A DNA stretch of 64,000 nucleotides from an uncultured Nitrospirales bacterium (GCA_951812745.1 OX638327.1:2009501-2073500), one strand, 5' to 3'. Shown: positions 28,132 to 36,952, counted from the stretch's first letter. The notes: a model not told the origin generated them from the sequence alone. Numbers and translations are program-made.

Positions 28132-28461
28132 ATGCCGAAATTCATGCTGGCGTATTGCGGAGGAAACAAACCTCGTTCTCAAGAAGAGGGCATGGCTCAA
28201 ATGGAAAAATGGAGTGCATGGGTCAAAGGTCTTGGCGAAACGATCGTGAATCCGGGAACACCGTTACCCGTTTCAAAAATTGTCACATCCAGTCGCGTCG
28301 AAGATGATACTGATCCCAATTCGATGAAGGGCTTTGCCGTGGTTCAGGCGGACAGCATGGCGGCCGCCGTTGACATCGCCAAATCGGATCCGTTTCTGGA
28401 AAACGGCGGGACAATACGTGTTTCGCAGATGATGGAGATGAACGAGCAGGGCTCATGTTGA
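28132..28461 (+). CDS. YciI/YCII-related domain protein
   Basis: 109 residues with the YCII pattern: MPKFMLAYCGGNKPRSQEEG, MEKWSAWVKGLGETIVNPGTPL, GFAVVQADSMAAAVDIAKSDPFL, GGTIRVSQMMEM. Members are small dimeric alpha-beta-barrel proteins; some act on small substrates but most have no known reaction. GGGGAGA precedes the ATG. The open frame extends 20 codons upstream through repeat copy C; that part is not conserved and is left out. Confidence 0.85.
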   Translation: MPKFMLAYCGGNKPRSQEEGMAQMEKWSAWVKGLGETIVNPGTPLPVSKIVTSSRVEDDTDPNSMKGFAVVQADSMAAAVDIAKSDPFLENGGTIRVSQMMEMNEQGSC

Positions 28462-28544
28462 ACATCCATGTTGGGTGAATGAAAAAGCAGACAAACCACG
28501 GCGCGTTTTTCGTCTTCTTTGGCTCTCATCACTGACAATGGAAA

Positions 28545-28627
28545 GGGGCTGGGCCCTGTGCAGCAGAATCTTGTGAACCCCGCCAGGTCCGGAAGAAAGC
28601 AACAGGATAGAGAAAGGAGCCAGCGTT
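28545..28627 (+). ncRNA. ffs: Signal recognition particle RNA (4.5S, small bacterial type)
   Basis: Carries the universally conserved domain IV core CCAGGTCCGGAAGAAAGCAAC (28573 onward) with the GGAA tetraloop flanked by the asymmetric internal loop; the closing helix is formed by GCTGG (28548-28552) and CCAGC (28620-28624). Ends are approximate. It binds Ffh for co-translational membrane targeting. AGAAAGCAAC instead of the more common AGGAAGCAGC is a small deviation. Confidence 0.88.
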
Positions 28628-28659
28628 TCAATTAAAGGCTGTTTAAGATCGTGGGGCCG

Positions 28660-30144
28660 ATGAGCCCGTCCGGGTGTGTGATCCGTTCAATGCTGTTCAT
28701 GAGCGGGGTTGCGATGCTCGCGCTGCCGGTTGACGCGGCCGAGCCCTTTGGCCTGCCTGATCCTTCACGCATGGTGCAGGATATTCAAGTCCTGAGTCAC
28801 CTCGACTTTGCCGGACGGCAAACCGGCACGGAGGGCGGACGTCGATCAGCGGAGTACGTGGCCGATCGCTTTGATCGGTTGGGCCTGACGCCTGCAGGTC
28901 CCCAGCGCATGGGCACTGAACGGAAGGCATGGGAACAAACCGGCCCCGTGACGGTCACGCAGATCGAGGCCCCTGCAACCCTGGTGTTTTCTTTTCCCGA
29001 GGCGCATCCACCCGGCACCATCGTCTCGCAATTGGGCTCACAGTTTCTTCCGGTCCTTGACTCTCCCTCTATCAATCTCACGGCCCCTTTGGTCTTCGTG
29101 GGGTACGGCATCGCGGACCCTGCGCGTGGCTGGGATGAATACGAAGGTGTGGCGGTCCGCGACCGCGTCGTCATGTTCTTACGAGGGAAACCACCACATT
29201 ATCCTCTCCACGTGCAGCACGCGGAAAAAGAACAAATCGCACGGGCAAAAGGCGCCGTGGGGTTTGTCACCTTCACCGGGCCAGTGTTGAGTCGATACGC
29301 CGCGCGCCGCGGCATGGGACACCAGCCTTTGGCGTTTTATACCAATGCCGAGGACGACCGGCCCTTACCCGGAGTCTGGATCAGTGGGGAGATCGGAGCG
29401 GCCATCTTCCACGCGCAAGCCTTATCCGTCACGGACGTCCAAATCAGCTTAAACAACGACCGCGTAGTCCACTCGAAAGCGCTCAATGGCCTGGTCCACA
29501 TGCAATGGACGAGTCAACGTCAGGCGCGTTCGCTGGTGAACGTGCTGGGCTCGATTCCAGGCCGTGATCCTGTCCTGAAAGACGACGTGGTGATTCTCGG
29601 AGCCCATCGCGATCATTTCGGCAACCAGGCGGGCCTGCTCTTTGCCGGTGCCGACGACAACGCGTCGGGGACAGCCGTGTTGTTGGAACTCGCACGTATG
29701 CTGAAGAACCGTCCGGCGTCCAAACGAACGATTCTGTTCGCGTCGTTCAGCGGGGAAGAACAAAACCTGCTGGGATCGACTTGGTACGTTCAGCATCCCA
29801 CGCACCCCTTGGCGCACACCGTCGCCATGATCAACGTGGATCACGTGGGCCTCGGCAATGGCGAACTCACCGTTGGGGTCGCCAACATGTCGAAAGACGT
29901 TGCCGTCCGGGCAGCCAAGCAGGCCGGGCTCTCCGAGGTCGTCAAACTCTATGGGTTCTTTCCCGGAGGCGATCACGTGCCGTTTACCAAAGCCGGCGTT
30001 CCCACGGTGGCGGTGGTCACGGCCGGCACGCACCCTCACTTTCATCAGGCCTCCGACACCCCCGACACCATCCAACTCGACAGGCTCGATACGGCCGCCC
30101 GCTTCGTGCTCGCCCTGACCCAACGTCTCGCCAATGCCCCTTAA
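28660..30144 (+). CDS. Secreted M28-family metallopeptidase with PA domain
   Basis: About 494 residues with an N-terminal signal peptide (SMLFMSGVAMLALPVDA-AEP). A PA domain (about 130-255) precedes the zinc peptidase core. The co-catalytic zinc ligands are visible: GAHRDHFG, GADDNASG, SGEEQNLLG, INVDHVG and HPHFHQASDTPD. M28 enzymes are aminopeptidases or carboxypeptidases; substrate unknown. GTG 28651 would add three residues; ATG 28660 is preferred. It follows the SRP RNA by about 30 nt, so promoters may lie inside that region. Confidence 0.9.
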   Translation: MSPSGCVIRSMLFMSGVAMLALPVDAAEPFGLPDPSRMVQDIQVLSHLDFAGRQTGTEGGRRSAEYVADRFDRLGLTPAGPQRMGTERKAWEQTGPVTVTQIEAPATLVFSFPEAHPPGTIVSQLGSQFLPVLDSPSINLTAPLVFVGYGIADPARGWDEYEGVAVRDRVVMFLRGKPPHYPLHVQHAEKEQIARAKGAVGFVTFTGPVLSRYAARRGMGHQPLAFYTNAEDDRPLPGVWISGEIGAAIFHAQALSVTDVQISLNNDRVVHSKALNGLVHMQWTSQRQARSLVNVLGSIPGRDPVLKDDVVILGAHRDHFGNQAGLLFAGADDNASGTAVLLELARMLKNRPASKRTILFASFSGEEQNLLGSTWYVQHPTHPLAHTVAMINVDHVGLGNGELTVGVANMSKDVAVRAAKQAGLSEVVKLYGFFPGGDHVPFTKAGVPTVAVVTAGTHPHFHQASDTPDTIQLDRLDTAARFVLALTQRLANAP

Positions 30145-30503
30145 CCGTTAGAAGGTCGGGGTACACGGTGCGAACCCACTCGACATCGTTCCTGCAATCA
30201 ATGCAGGGCAGACAGAACAGGCGTTCACGGCAGACACGTACCATCGGACTTGCTAAATTAGGAACGCATCGGTCACCCTATGTCTCTCAGTGGAATCAAG
30301 GACGGCATCGACTCCAGAGGCGGCAGCCCGTCTGTCACCATTGGCTTTCAGAAGCGGAGCGAGTTGCCGACAACTCACTTAGGCGGCTGAGGCGCCGGTT
30401 CCGCCTGAACGCCGCCTGAACGGCAAATCATGACTCCGGAATGTGTTCGAAAGCATCGGCTGCCTTCAGCAACAGGAAACCCGGCATCACATAATCTCAT
30501 CGG
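30145..30503. other. Intergenic region, no gene recognised
   Basis: About 360 bp between the M28 peptidase and the glycosyltransferase. Open frames that cross it on both strands are antisense or out-of-frame extensions. No RNA gene, repeat or clear promoter was recognised. Confidence 0.45.
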
Positions 30504-31712
30504 GTGAGGAAAGTGCCACGTCCAGATGCCTCCCCAGCACTTGATCGGGACGACTGCGAGCGATCCCATCGGTACCAAGCCCTCTCCATTATCGTCCCGA
30601 CGTTTCGCGAGGCAGCGAACATTCCGGCCTTGGCCGAGGGCCTACACGCCGTCTTGGCCGAGAGCGGCATCGAGTGGGAGCTGCTCCTGGTGGACGATAA
30701 CTCGAACGACGGGAGCCAGGGCATCGTGGCCGAGTTAGCGCGGCGGTTGCCGGTACGGCTGGTGGTGCGCCGTGGGCAACCGCGCGACCTCTCACTCGCC
30801 GTGCTGGAGGGGATCCGGCTCGCTCGTTTCGACCGGCTGGTGGTGATGGATGCCGATCTGTCCCATCCCCCGGAACGCATCATCGCCCTGCTCGACGCCC
30901 TGGACAACGGCTACGACCTGGTCATCGGCAGCCGCTATGCACCAGGCGGACGGGTCGATCGCCGTTGGAGCCCGTGGCGCGTTCTGAATTCTCGTGTGGC
31001 GACGATCTTAGCGTGGCCACTTGTCCGCTGTGCCGATCCCATGTCTGGATTTTTCGCAACGGACCGCCGCGTGCTGCCGGATCCGCAGACGTTGCACCCC
31101 CTCGGCTACAAGATTGCGCTCGAACTCATGGTCCGCGGGCAGTTGCGGGTCAAGGACGTGCCAATTGAGTTTCGTGACCGCACCCTGGGAGCGAGCAAAA
31201 TGAACTGGCGACAGCAACTCAACTTCATTCGCCACCTGTCCCGTCTGTACCTCTACCAGTTCGGGGGGGTAACCTGTGTGCTGTGTTTCGGGCTTGTGGG
31301 AGGCAGCGGTTTCATGATCGACGTGGCCTGCTACCTGTCCCTGCAATGGATGGGCGTCGAGCACCGCGTGGCGCGGTTCCTCTCGTTTTGGCCGGCGGTC
31401 AGTTGGAACTGGTGGCTCAATCGAGGCATCACCTTCAGCAAGCGGCGGCAGCAGCCTCACGCGCGCCAGTGGTTGAAATTCGTCGCCAGCAGTCTCCTCG
31501 GACTCGGCGTGAACGTCGGCGGCTATACGGTTTTGACGAGTTTGGTCGATGTTTTCGCCCGACAACGCTTGCTCGCGTTTGTTTGTAGCGTTGGCCTCGG
31601 CGGGCTCGTCAACTTCTTGGTTGCCAACCTGTACGTCTATCGCCGGCATACGGCGTCGACACAAAGCGCCGAACGGAGTCCCGGATCGTACTCGACGAGT
31701 GGTTCATCATGA
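30504..31712 (+). CDS. GT2 glycosyltransferase fused to GtrA-type membrane domain (DPM1-like)
   Basis: 402 residues. The GT2 domain (about 25-250) shows SIIVPTFREAANI, ELLLVDDNSNDGS, VVMDADLSHPPE (metal-binding DxD as DAD) and VIGSRYAPGG, typical of polyprenyl-phosphate mannosyl/glucosyltransferases. The C-terminal GtrA domain has four TMs with FLSFWPAVSWNWWLNRGITF. It probably makes a lipid-linked sugar donor for a membrane glycosyltransferase; the adjacent TMTC-like gene that could have used it is broken. Start codon is GTG with weak ribosome site. Confidence 0.87.
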   Translation: MRKVPRPDASPALDRDDCERSHRYQALSIIVPTFREAANIPALAEGLHAVLAESGIEWELLLVDDNSNDGSQGIVAELARRLPVRLVVRRGQPRDLSLAVLEGIRLARFDRLVVMDADLSHPPERIIALLDALDNGYDLVIGSRYAPGGRVDRRWSPWRVLNSRVATILAWPLVRCADPMSGFFATDRRVLPDPQTLHPLGYKIALELMVRGQLRVKDVPIEFRDRTLGASKMNWRQQLNFIRHLSRLYLYQFGGVTCVLCFGLVGGSGFMIDVACYLSLQWMGVEHRVARFLSFWPAVSWNWWLNRGITFSKRRQQPHARQWLKFVASSLLGLGVNVGGYTVLTSLVDVFARQRLLAFVCSVGLGGLVNFLVANLYVYRRHTASTQSAERSPGSYSTSGSS

Positions 31713-31755
31713 ACGTCACCTGTATTCGATGCTTCCAGGGAAGTGGAAACAGCAG

Positions 31756-32772
31756 ATGGAGAAGAACAAAACGAAACTGACGCGCCGTGAGCGATTGGCC
31801 GGAGAACGAGTGGCCCTGCGACAGGCCAACACGTCCGGCGACGAGGCCAGCGAGCCACGATCTTCACTCTTATCTTCCGGGCGGTACGGGGGATCTCGGG
31901 CTTCGATGCCCTGGTCGCTCTGGCGTTTGTCCTGCTGGTGGCCGTCAGCGACGTCCCGGCCCTGTCAGGCGGCTTTGTCTGGGATGATGTGATCTCCAGT
32001 GAAGAGCCCGTCATTCACAAGGCGTCTGGCCTGTGGAATATCTGGTTCTCGCCGCGTGCCATCAAGAACGAAGGGCACTACTGGCCGATCGTGTACACGA
32101 CCTTCTGGCTGGACCACCAGCTGTGGGGCCTCGCGCCATTCGGCTATCATCTCGTCAACGTGCTACTGCACGTCGTGAATTGCTTGTTGGTGTGGCACCG
32201 GTTGCTACGGCTGGCCGTGCCCGGGCCTGGGTCATCGAGCGCAAGGATCTGCTCTCGGCGCTGTTCTACCTGACCGCGGTGCTGCTCTATGGCTTCCGGT
32301 ATCGGATCGGCCGTGGACCGCTGGCCGGCGTGCTGTTCTTCGCGGTGACCCTGTCGCCGGTACTCGGCTTCATCGACTACGGCTACATGCAATTCTCCTT
32401 TGTCGCCGACCGCTATCAATACCTGGCTGGCAGCGGGATGCTGGCCGTGGTTATCGGCGGCGCAGCGCAGGGCACGGCCCAACGGTCGGGTGCGATACGG
32501 CTGGGCGTGCAGGGTATCGCGCTGGTCGTGTTAATTCTGATGGGAACAATGACTTGGCGCCAAGCCGACATCTACCAGATCAAGAGACATTTTTCCGCCA
32601 CATCACCTCTCTCAATCCTCGGGCGCGGGCTTTCTACCTGAAAGGCATTGTGAAGCTCAAACGCGGGAAGAAAGAGGACACCGCAGCGTGATTTCGCGCA
32701 TCCCGTGCGCTTCATGCCCATCCGGGCAACCCGGCCATTACAGCACTCGAACAACTCAGGCTCGCGCCCTAA
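31756..32772 (+). pseudogene. Broken TMTC/PMT-like membrane protein with TPR tail
   Basis: Homology passes through at least three frames. It starts MEKNKTKLTRRERLAGE (31756), shifts near 31850 into a frame giving GFDALVALAFVLLV, GGFVWDDVISSEE and PIVYTTFWLDHQLWGLAPFGYHLVNVLLHVVN, shifts again near 32230 into ERKDLLSALFYLTAVLLYGF and FVADRYQYLAGSGMLAVV with an apparent internal deletion of the middle TMs, and shifts near 32580 to FFRHITSLNPRARAFYLKGIVKL and a TPR-like end at 32772. Intact relatives have 10-12 TMs plus TPRs and transfer sugars from polyprenyl carriers. A dead gene, next to a plausible donor synthase. Confidence 0.7.
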
Positions 32773-32790
32773 CGCTGGTCGGATATTGCA

Positions 32791-33774
32791 CTAACCCCTT
32801 CTTGTTCGGCGCCAGATGCTGGCCAGCAGGGGCCCGGTCACGTTGTGCCAAATACTGAAGATCGCGCCGGGCACGGCAGCCACCGGGCCGAAATGGGCCA
32901 CGGCCAGGGCGACGGCCAGCCCGGAATTCTGCATACCGACTTCGAGGGCCACGGTCCGACAGTGGCGAAGCGAGACTTTCCGCAGTCGAGGACCCCAATA
33001 CCCGAGCGTCAGGCCCAAGGCGTTATGCACGATTACGGCCAGCACGACTATACCGGCCACGTGGCGTTGCCCATGATTTAATCCGACGATCACCCCGACG
33101 ATCCACGCGATGATGACCATCGACACGAGCGGCAGCAGGCCTTCAAAAAACCAGGGGCTCGGTTGCCACACGCGGCGAAGGAGCACGCCCACCACCACCG
33201 GCAACAGCACGATCTTCGTGACCGTCCAGAAGAGCGTGAGCGGATCAATCGCTAACCACGCGGAGGCGAGCAGCCAAATCCACAGGGGCGTTAAAAGCGG
33301 GCTGAGTAAGGTCGAGACCGTGGTCATGCCCACGGATAACGCCACATCGCCCCGTGCCAGGTAGGCCACCACGTTCGAGGCCGTTCCCCCAGGACACGCC
33401 CCGACTAAAATGACCCCGAGTGCCAACAATTTCGGCAGGCCTAAGGCTGTCGCGATGGCCCACGCACCTAGCGGCATCACCACGTACTGCAAGGCCACGC
33501 CCAGCAGCAACGTCCGGCCTCCATGGCGTAGGGCGAGAACGTCCCGATGCGTCAGCGTCAAGCCCATCCCGAGCATCACGGCGGCCAACGCTTCGGGAAT
33601 CCAGCTTTTCCCGGAGGCGGAGAGCTCCGGCAGAAACCAGCCCCATGCGGCTCCGAGCACGACCCACACGAGAAACCCGTCTTGAACCAGCCGCAGCCAG
33701 GACGGAATGCTGCTCACCGGACCATCGTTCGCCGAACGCGACTTCCCGTTCGGTTGGTTCGCGCAATCATCCAT
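32791..33774 (-). CDS. Bile acid:sodium symporter (BASS) family transporter
   Basis: 327 residues, about ten TM segments. BASS marks are MLGMGLTLTHRDV, VGACPGGTASNVVAYLARGDVALSV and the crossing motif EVGMQNSGLAVALA. Bacterial members import sodium with organic anions such as pantoate, pyruvate or other carboxylates; substrate cannot be predicted. The N-terminal 25 residues are variable and polar. Convergent with the broken TMTC gene. Confidence 0.9.
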   Translation of the reverse strand: MDDCANQPNGKSRSANDGPVSSIPSWLRLVQDGFLVWVVLGAAWGWFLPELSASGKSWIPEALAAVMLGMGLTLTHRDVLALRHGGRTLLLGVALQYVVMPLGAWAIATALGLPKLLALGVILVGACPGGTASNVVAYLARGDVALSVGMTTVSTLLSPLLTPLWIWLLASAWLAIDPLTLFWTVTKIVLLPVVVGVLLRRVWQPSPWFFEGLLPLVSMVIIAWIVGVIVGLNHGQRHVAGIVVLAVIVHNALGLTLGYWGPRLRKVSLRHCRTVALEVGMQNSGLAVALAVAHFGPVAAVPGAIFSIWHNVTGPLLASIWRRTRRG

Positions 33775-33917
33775 CGGACAGGTATTGTGGCAAATCTTCC
33801 AGAGCGAGGGCCACCTCTTTTTACAAGGTCGGCGTCACAATGTTCACGTATTCGTTGACAACTCCCGCTCCAACACCCTCTTCCTCCGGTAGGAAAAAGG
33901 CACAACGCGCCAAGGAT

Positions 33918-34000
33918 GTCACCCTGAACGAAGTGAAGGGTCTGCTTTTTGAGGCGCTCGGTTGTTGCGTGAGAGATTTTTCGCTACGCTCAGAATGACC
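33918..34000. repeat. Short inverted-repeat element (MITE-like)
   Basis: Imperfect inverted repeat of about 83 bp: left arm GTCACCCTGAACGAAGTGAA, right arm GATTTTTCGCTACGCTCAGA then ATGAC, which read reversed gives GTCATTCTGAGCGTAGCGAA. Such units are scattered in many environmental bacterial genomes. It lies 55 bp from the left end of the transposable unit. A solitary arm-like piece (TGTCCTGAGCGAAGGAAGG) occurs near 40224. Confidence 0.65.
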
Positions 34001-34048
34001 ATGGTGCGTGAGTGGTCATGTTCGACCCGACTGTTTCATATGGGCCGC

Positions 34049-34054
34049 ACAAGT
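34049..34054. repeat. Target-site duplication, left copy (ACAAGT)
   Basis: ACAAGT lies directly outside the left terminal inverted repeat and matches the six bases outside the right repeat (37962-37967). Confidence 0.75.
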
Positions 34055-34077
34055 GGGTAGTGTCTCAGTTTGAATTT
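34055..34077. repeat. Left terminal inverted repeat of the transposable unit
   Basis: 23 bp, starting GGGTAGTGTCTCAG and ending TTTGAATTT; exact reverse complement of 37939-37961. Confidence 0.9.
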
Positions 34078-34120
34078 GCCGCCTCTCTTTTTCCCAGTTC
34101 CGTTGTGTTACAATCCGCAC

Positions 34121-34735
34121 ATGTCAGACTATTTTAACTACATTATTGATACCTCTCAGAAAACCTATGATGAGTATGAGGAAGAATATCGGCGATTGAA
34201 TCGGTTGATTATTGGTTTCTCTGCCGGTGCCATTGCTTTTGTTGGTTCGATGTTTGCTCCCAGTGCTGGGCGCGTTCCGTGGTTAATGACGACCGCCCTA
34301 ATCCTCTACCTTTTGTCCTTTTGGTTCGGCCTAACCGTTGAATATATGCTTTTGACTCGGTTAGAGAACAGGCTTGAAAAGCTTTCCCAGCGTGTTCCTG
34401 AGGATGAGGGTTCTCCTGCTTCTAACGACGAGTATATGGAAATTCCCTTTTCCATTTATCAAAGTCTCTCCCATGAATTTCCTTCATGGAAGCTCCACTC
34501 CCAAATAGTTGCGTTTTTTATCGCCACCGTGTTGGTGCTTCTTGACTTTTTGTTACCACGAAACCCTGATTACTTGGACGTTGTGAAGGTGGTTTTGTGG
34601 GGCGCAGGTTTGGCCGTCGGTACTGTTTTCATTGGTCTTGTGCTTTCCCGAATAAGAGACGATTCCAAACGAATGAATGAAAAACTATGGAGTTTCTATG
34701 CCAAAAGGACCGACAGGACAAAGACGACCCGGTGA
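34121..34735 (+). CDS. Four-TM membrane protein, passenger of the transposable unit
   Basis: 204 residues starting MSDYFNYIIDTSQKTYDEYEE, an acidic amphipathic N-terminus. Four hydrophobic segments are arranged as two pairs: LIIGFSAGAIAFVGSMF and MTTALILYLLSFWFGL, then IVAFFIATVLVLLDFLL and VLWGAGLAVGTVFIGLVL, with a charged linker between the pairs. No family recognised; the general layout resembles small membrane effectors of bacterial conflict systems, but this is inference. A -10-like TACAAT at 34109-34114 would place transcription start at or beside the ATG (possible leaderless mRNA); no ribosome site is present. A longer frame to 34070 begins in the terminal repeat and is rejected. Confidence 0.65.
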   Translation: MSDYFNYIIDTSQKTYDEYEEEYRRLNRLIIGFSAGAIAFVGSMFAPSAGRVPWLMTTALILYLLSFWFGLTVEYMLLTRLENRLEKLSQRVPEDEGSPASNDEYMEIPFSIYQSLSHEFPSWKLHSQIVAFFIATVLVLLDFLLPRNPDYLDVVKVVLWGAGLAVGTVFIGLVLSRIRDDSKRMNEKLWSFYAKRTDRTKTTR

Positions 34736-34940
34736 CGTGATCGGAGCCGCGATCAAGGTTGCCAGGATCGCTACCGGTGAGGTTGAGGAACAATACACAA
34801 CACCAATAGAGAGGGGAAAAGCTGGCGGTTTAAAGGGTGGAAAGGCTCGTGCATCAAAACTCACGGCTAGAGAGCGGAGCGAAATAGCAAAAAAAGCCGC
34901 CGAAACAAGATGGCGCAAGAATCATCTTGATTTGCCGTAG
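34698..34940 (+). CDS. Small basic protein, passenger of the transposable unit
   Basis: 80 residues: MPKGPTGQRRPGDVIGAAIK, ARIATGEVEEQ, then GKAGGLKGGKARASKLTARE and RSEIAKKAAETRW. This is a widespread small family (MPKxPxGxxRPxDVIGxAxxVxxIATGE, ending in RSEIAKKAAxxRW) without known function; the Lys/Gly/Ala-rich middle suggests nucleic-acid binding. GGAG lies six bases before the ATG. It overlaps the end of the 4-TM gene by 38 bases in another frame, so the two are probably co-expressed. Confidence 0.7.
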   Translation: MPKGPTGQRRPGDVIGAAIKVARIATGEVEEQYTTPIERGKAGGLKGGKARASKLTARERSEIAKKAAETRWRKNHLDLP

Positions 34941-35044
34941 ATATTGATTCTTCCTTTCATTTGAACTGCTTGACAAAAGAGAATTTCTTGTACTACTTTG
35001 TAGTGGTACCCCCCAGTGTGGGTATTGTTATGACTCCCTTCAAA

Positions 35045-35629
35045 TCAAATGCGTTGGCGTTCGAATACAAAAGAAATTACGGGGACGCCTGCAGGAAGTT
35101 GGAACTCTGCGACATCGTGAACTATCCCCCATTGGCGAGCGAATTCCGCCGTCTTGGTTTGCGCCTCCCTGAAGAAACCCTCAACTTGGTCCTGCTTGAT
35201 CGAAGTCCGATCGACAATAATGTCTCCAATTCGTTTTTGATCGGATAAGATTCCGTCAAGCATTTCTCTTAAAGGTTTCTCTTCGTACCGACCAGCTTGC
35301 TGGTCGAACCCCACACCATGAAACATGAATGTGGCATTGGGACAGGCGACTCGTCTGTCTGCTGCGAGAAAGATAGCATTCCCAATAGAGTCAACATTCC
35401 CAATATTGTGTGCGGTTAAATTGAACGGAACTGATCTAAGAAAATTATAGAGTGCGATCCCAGCTGTTACTTGACCGCCTGGAGTTGATATTACCAAATA
35501 TACATCACGTACTTTTTGCTGCGCGAGATTCGACATCGCCTGCATTAAGGTCTCAACCGTATTCGGATTAATTTCAGCCGTGAAGAGAACATAGACTAGG
35601 TTTGGGATTTGTTGATCTGGTGATGCCAT
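35045..35629 (-). CDS. Divergent ClpP-fold serine peptidase, passenger of the transposable unit
   Basis: 194 residues. ClpP-like landmarks: DVYLVISTPGGQVTAGIALYNFL (oxyanion strand), catalytic Ser in NVDSIGNAIFLAADRR, catalytic His in FMFHGVG, and a possible Asp in IKQDQVEGFF. The sequence differs strongly from housekeeping ClpP at 14926-15537: it lacks the ASMGA and MIHQP signatures and the ClpX-docking N-terminus. The family is known as a set of Clp-like proteins with no proven function. A strong ribosome site (GGAGGT) precedes the ATG. It follows the ATPase gene after 17 nt, so the pair forms an operon; the ATPase may recruit or gate the peptidase. Confidence 0.85.
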   Translation of the reverse strand: MASPDQQIPNLVYVLFTAEINPNTVETLMQAMSNLAQQKVRDVYLVISTPGGQVTAGIALYNFLRSVPFNLTAHNIGNVDSIGNAIFLAADRRVACPNATFMFHGVGFDQQAGRYEEKPLREMLDGILSDQKRIGDIIVDRTSIKQDQVEGFFREAQTKTAEFARQWGIVHDVAEFQLPAGVPVISFVFERQRI

Positions 35630-35646
35630 ATTCTTGTACCTCCCTC

Positions 35647-36900
35647 TTACTGCCCATTTACTGCATCTCTAGACTTTTCCTTAGATTCTTCTAAGAATTG
35701 GTTTGTCAGCATTCCAATCGAGTAATCGTGAATGATTACATATGGTTGTAGCATCGCATCAATAAAGCGGTATCTTCGATACCATTTGGCTCCAGTGCTC
35801 TTTAATATTGGCCCTCGCTTTGGCTGACAAAACTCGGAAAGATGCCGAGAAAAATCTGAAATTTGGCACTCCCGAAACAGTATCTTTGATAGCTGTTCAC
35901 ATACCGCCTTCGCCGTGAAATAGCCAAACTCATCCGTTTTTGCGAGGGCGCAGGCGCTTAAAACCTTTGCATAAATATTTCCTGGTCGCGGGCTTAACAC
36001 CGCTTTGCTGTAAGCACTCGCAATTATTTGACTTGTCTGAACAATTGATGTCGTTGCCGCAAGGACATCATTGATCGTTATCTCTTTTCTCCCTTCCTCT
36101 ATTGCCGAGAAGGATGAATAGAGTCCCAATAAGTGTGTGTAATGTGGCAATCCTCGCGATAAGTGAGTGATCCATGTCTTGCATTCTTCTGGAATTGTAA
36201 TTCCTGAGCCCTCTTCGCCTGTTTCCAATATCTTAATCAGTTCCGTAGGAGACATGCGTTGCATTGGGACTGGTACAAGTGATCGTTGAATGGACTGATG
36301 TTCGGCAACCAGTTCATCTACAGAATCTCCAACTCCAACAAGAACTAATGTCGCGTCCACTGCATGATCAGACAAATTTTTTATTGTATCTGCTAACTGT
36401 GAACGGGATATTTGGTCGAACAGACGATCAAGTTCATCGATGATCAGTACAATCGATTTATCAATCTTGGAGGATAAGAAATAACGAATGTCGTCGGGCT
36501 GAAGAGGATGTTCTGGTAGGATGCTGGCAATAGGAACGGCAGATGTCACCTTCGATTTCTCAAATCCTGCATCTTGCGATTCCATCGCAAAAGACAACTC
36601 TCGGAATATTTTTCTCCATAGTTTGTCAAAATTGTCCGTTGGATCACAGTTTATTGTTCCAGAGTTAAGCGTCTTGAAACTTTCTGCTCTTCGCATCATG
36701 TCAGATACGACCTTGGCCAGTGATGTTTTCCCAACCCCTCTGTCTCCAAAAATGATGACATGTTGGCCGGGCTGAATTATTGCATTGAGGACCTTCCTAA
36801 TTTGCAACTGCCTGCCAGCGAAGAGTTGTTGTCTGTCGATTGGAGTGCCTGGCTTAAAAAAGGCAGCTGCGGCAGCTTTCAGGTTTATCATTTCAGACAT
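35647..36900 (-). CDS. ORC/Cdc6-like AAA+ ATPase, passenger of the transposable unit
   Basis: 417 residues. LFAGRQLQIRKVLNAI leads into Walker A GDRGVGKTS; Walker B is IVLIIDELDRL; a sensor-like stretch is ATLVLVGVGDS. After the AAA+ lid (LSRGLPHYTHLLGLYSS) comes a C-terminal winged-helix-like region (GPILKSTGAKWYRRYRFIDAML). The type is AAA_16/ORC-like, seen in signal-transducing and DNA-binding ATPases; transposition ATPases (TniB/TnsC) share the Walker pattern, but no DDE partner of that kind is here. First gene of the ATPase-peptidase operon, driven by the promoter at 36953-36981. Confidence 0.82.
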   Translation of the reverse strand: MSEMINLKAAAAAFFKPGTPIDRQQLFAGRQLQIRKVLNAIIQPGQHVIIFGDRGVGKTSLAKVVSDMMRRAESFKTLNSGTINCDPTDNFDKLWRKIFRELSFAMESQDAGFEKSKVTSAVPIASILPEHPLQPDDIRYFLSSKIDKSIVLIIDELDRLFDQISRSQLADTIKNLSDHAVDATLVLVGVGDSVDELVAEHQSIQRSLVPVPMQRMSPTELIKILETGEEGSGITIPEECKTWITHLSRGLPHYTHLLGLYSSFSAIEEGRKEITINDVLAATTSIVQTSQIIASAYSKAVLSPRPGNIYAKVLSACALAKTDEFGYFTAKAVCEQLSKILFRECQISDFSRHLSEFCQPKRGPILKSTGAKWYRRYRFIDAMLQPYVIIHDYSIGMLTNQFLEESKEKSRDAVNGQ

Positions 36901-36952
36901 GTCAACACCGTTCTCTTTGTTCCCCGAGCGGATGCGTATACGATGGTGTCAA

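Noticed and set aside
35647-36900. ATPase as a Tn7-like transposition regulator (TnsC/TniB)
   Set aside because: The only transposase in the element is an IS1-type enzyme that needs no such ATPase, and the ATPase is in an operon with a peptidase.
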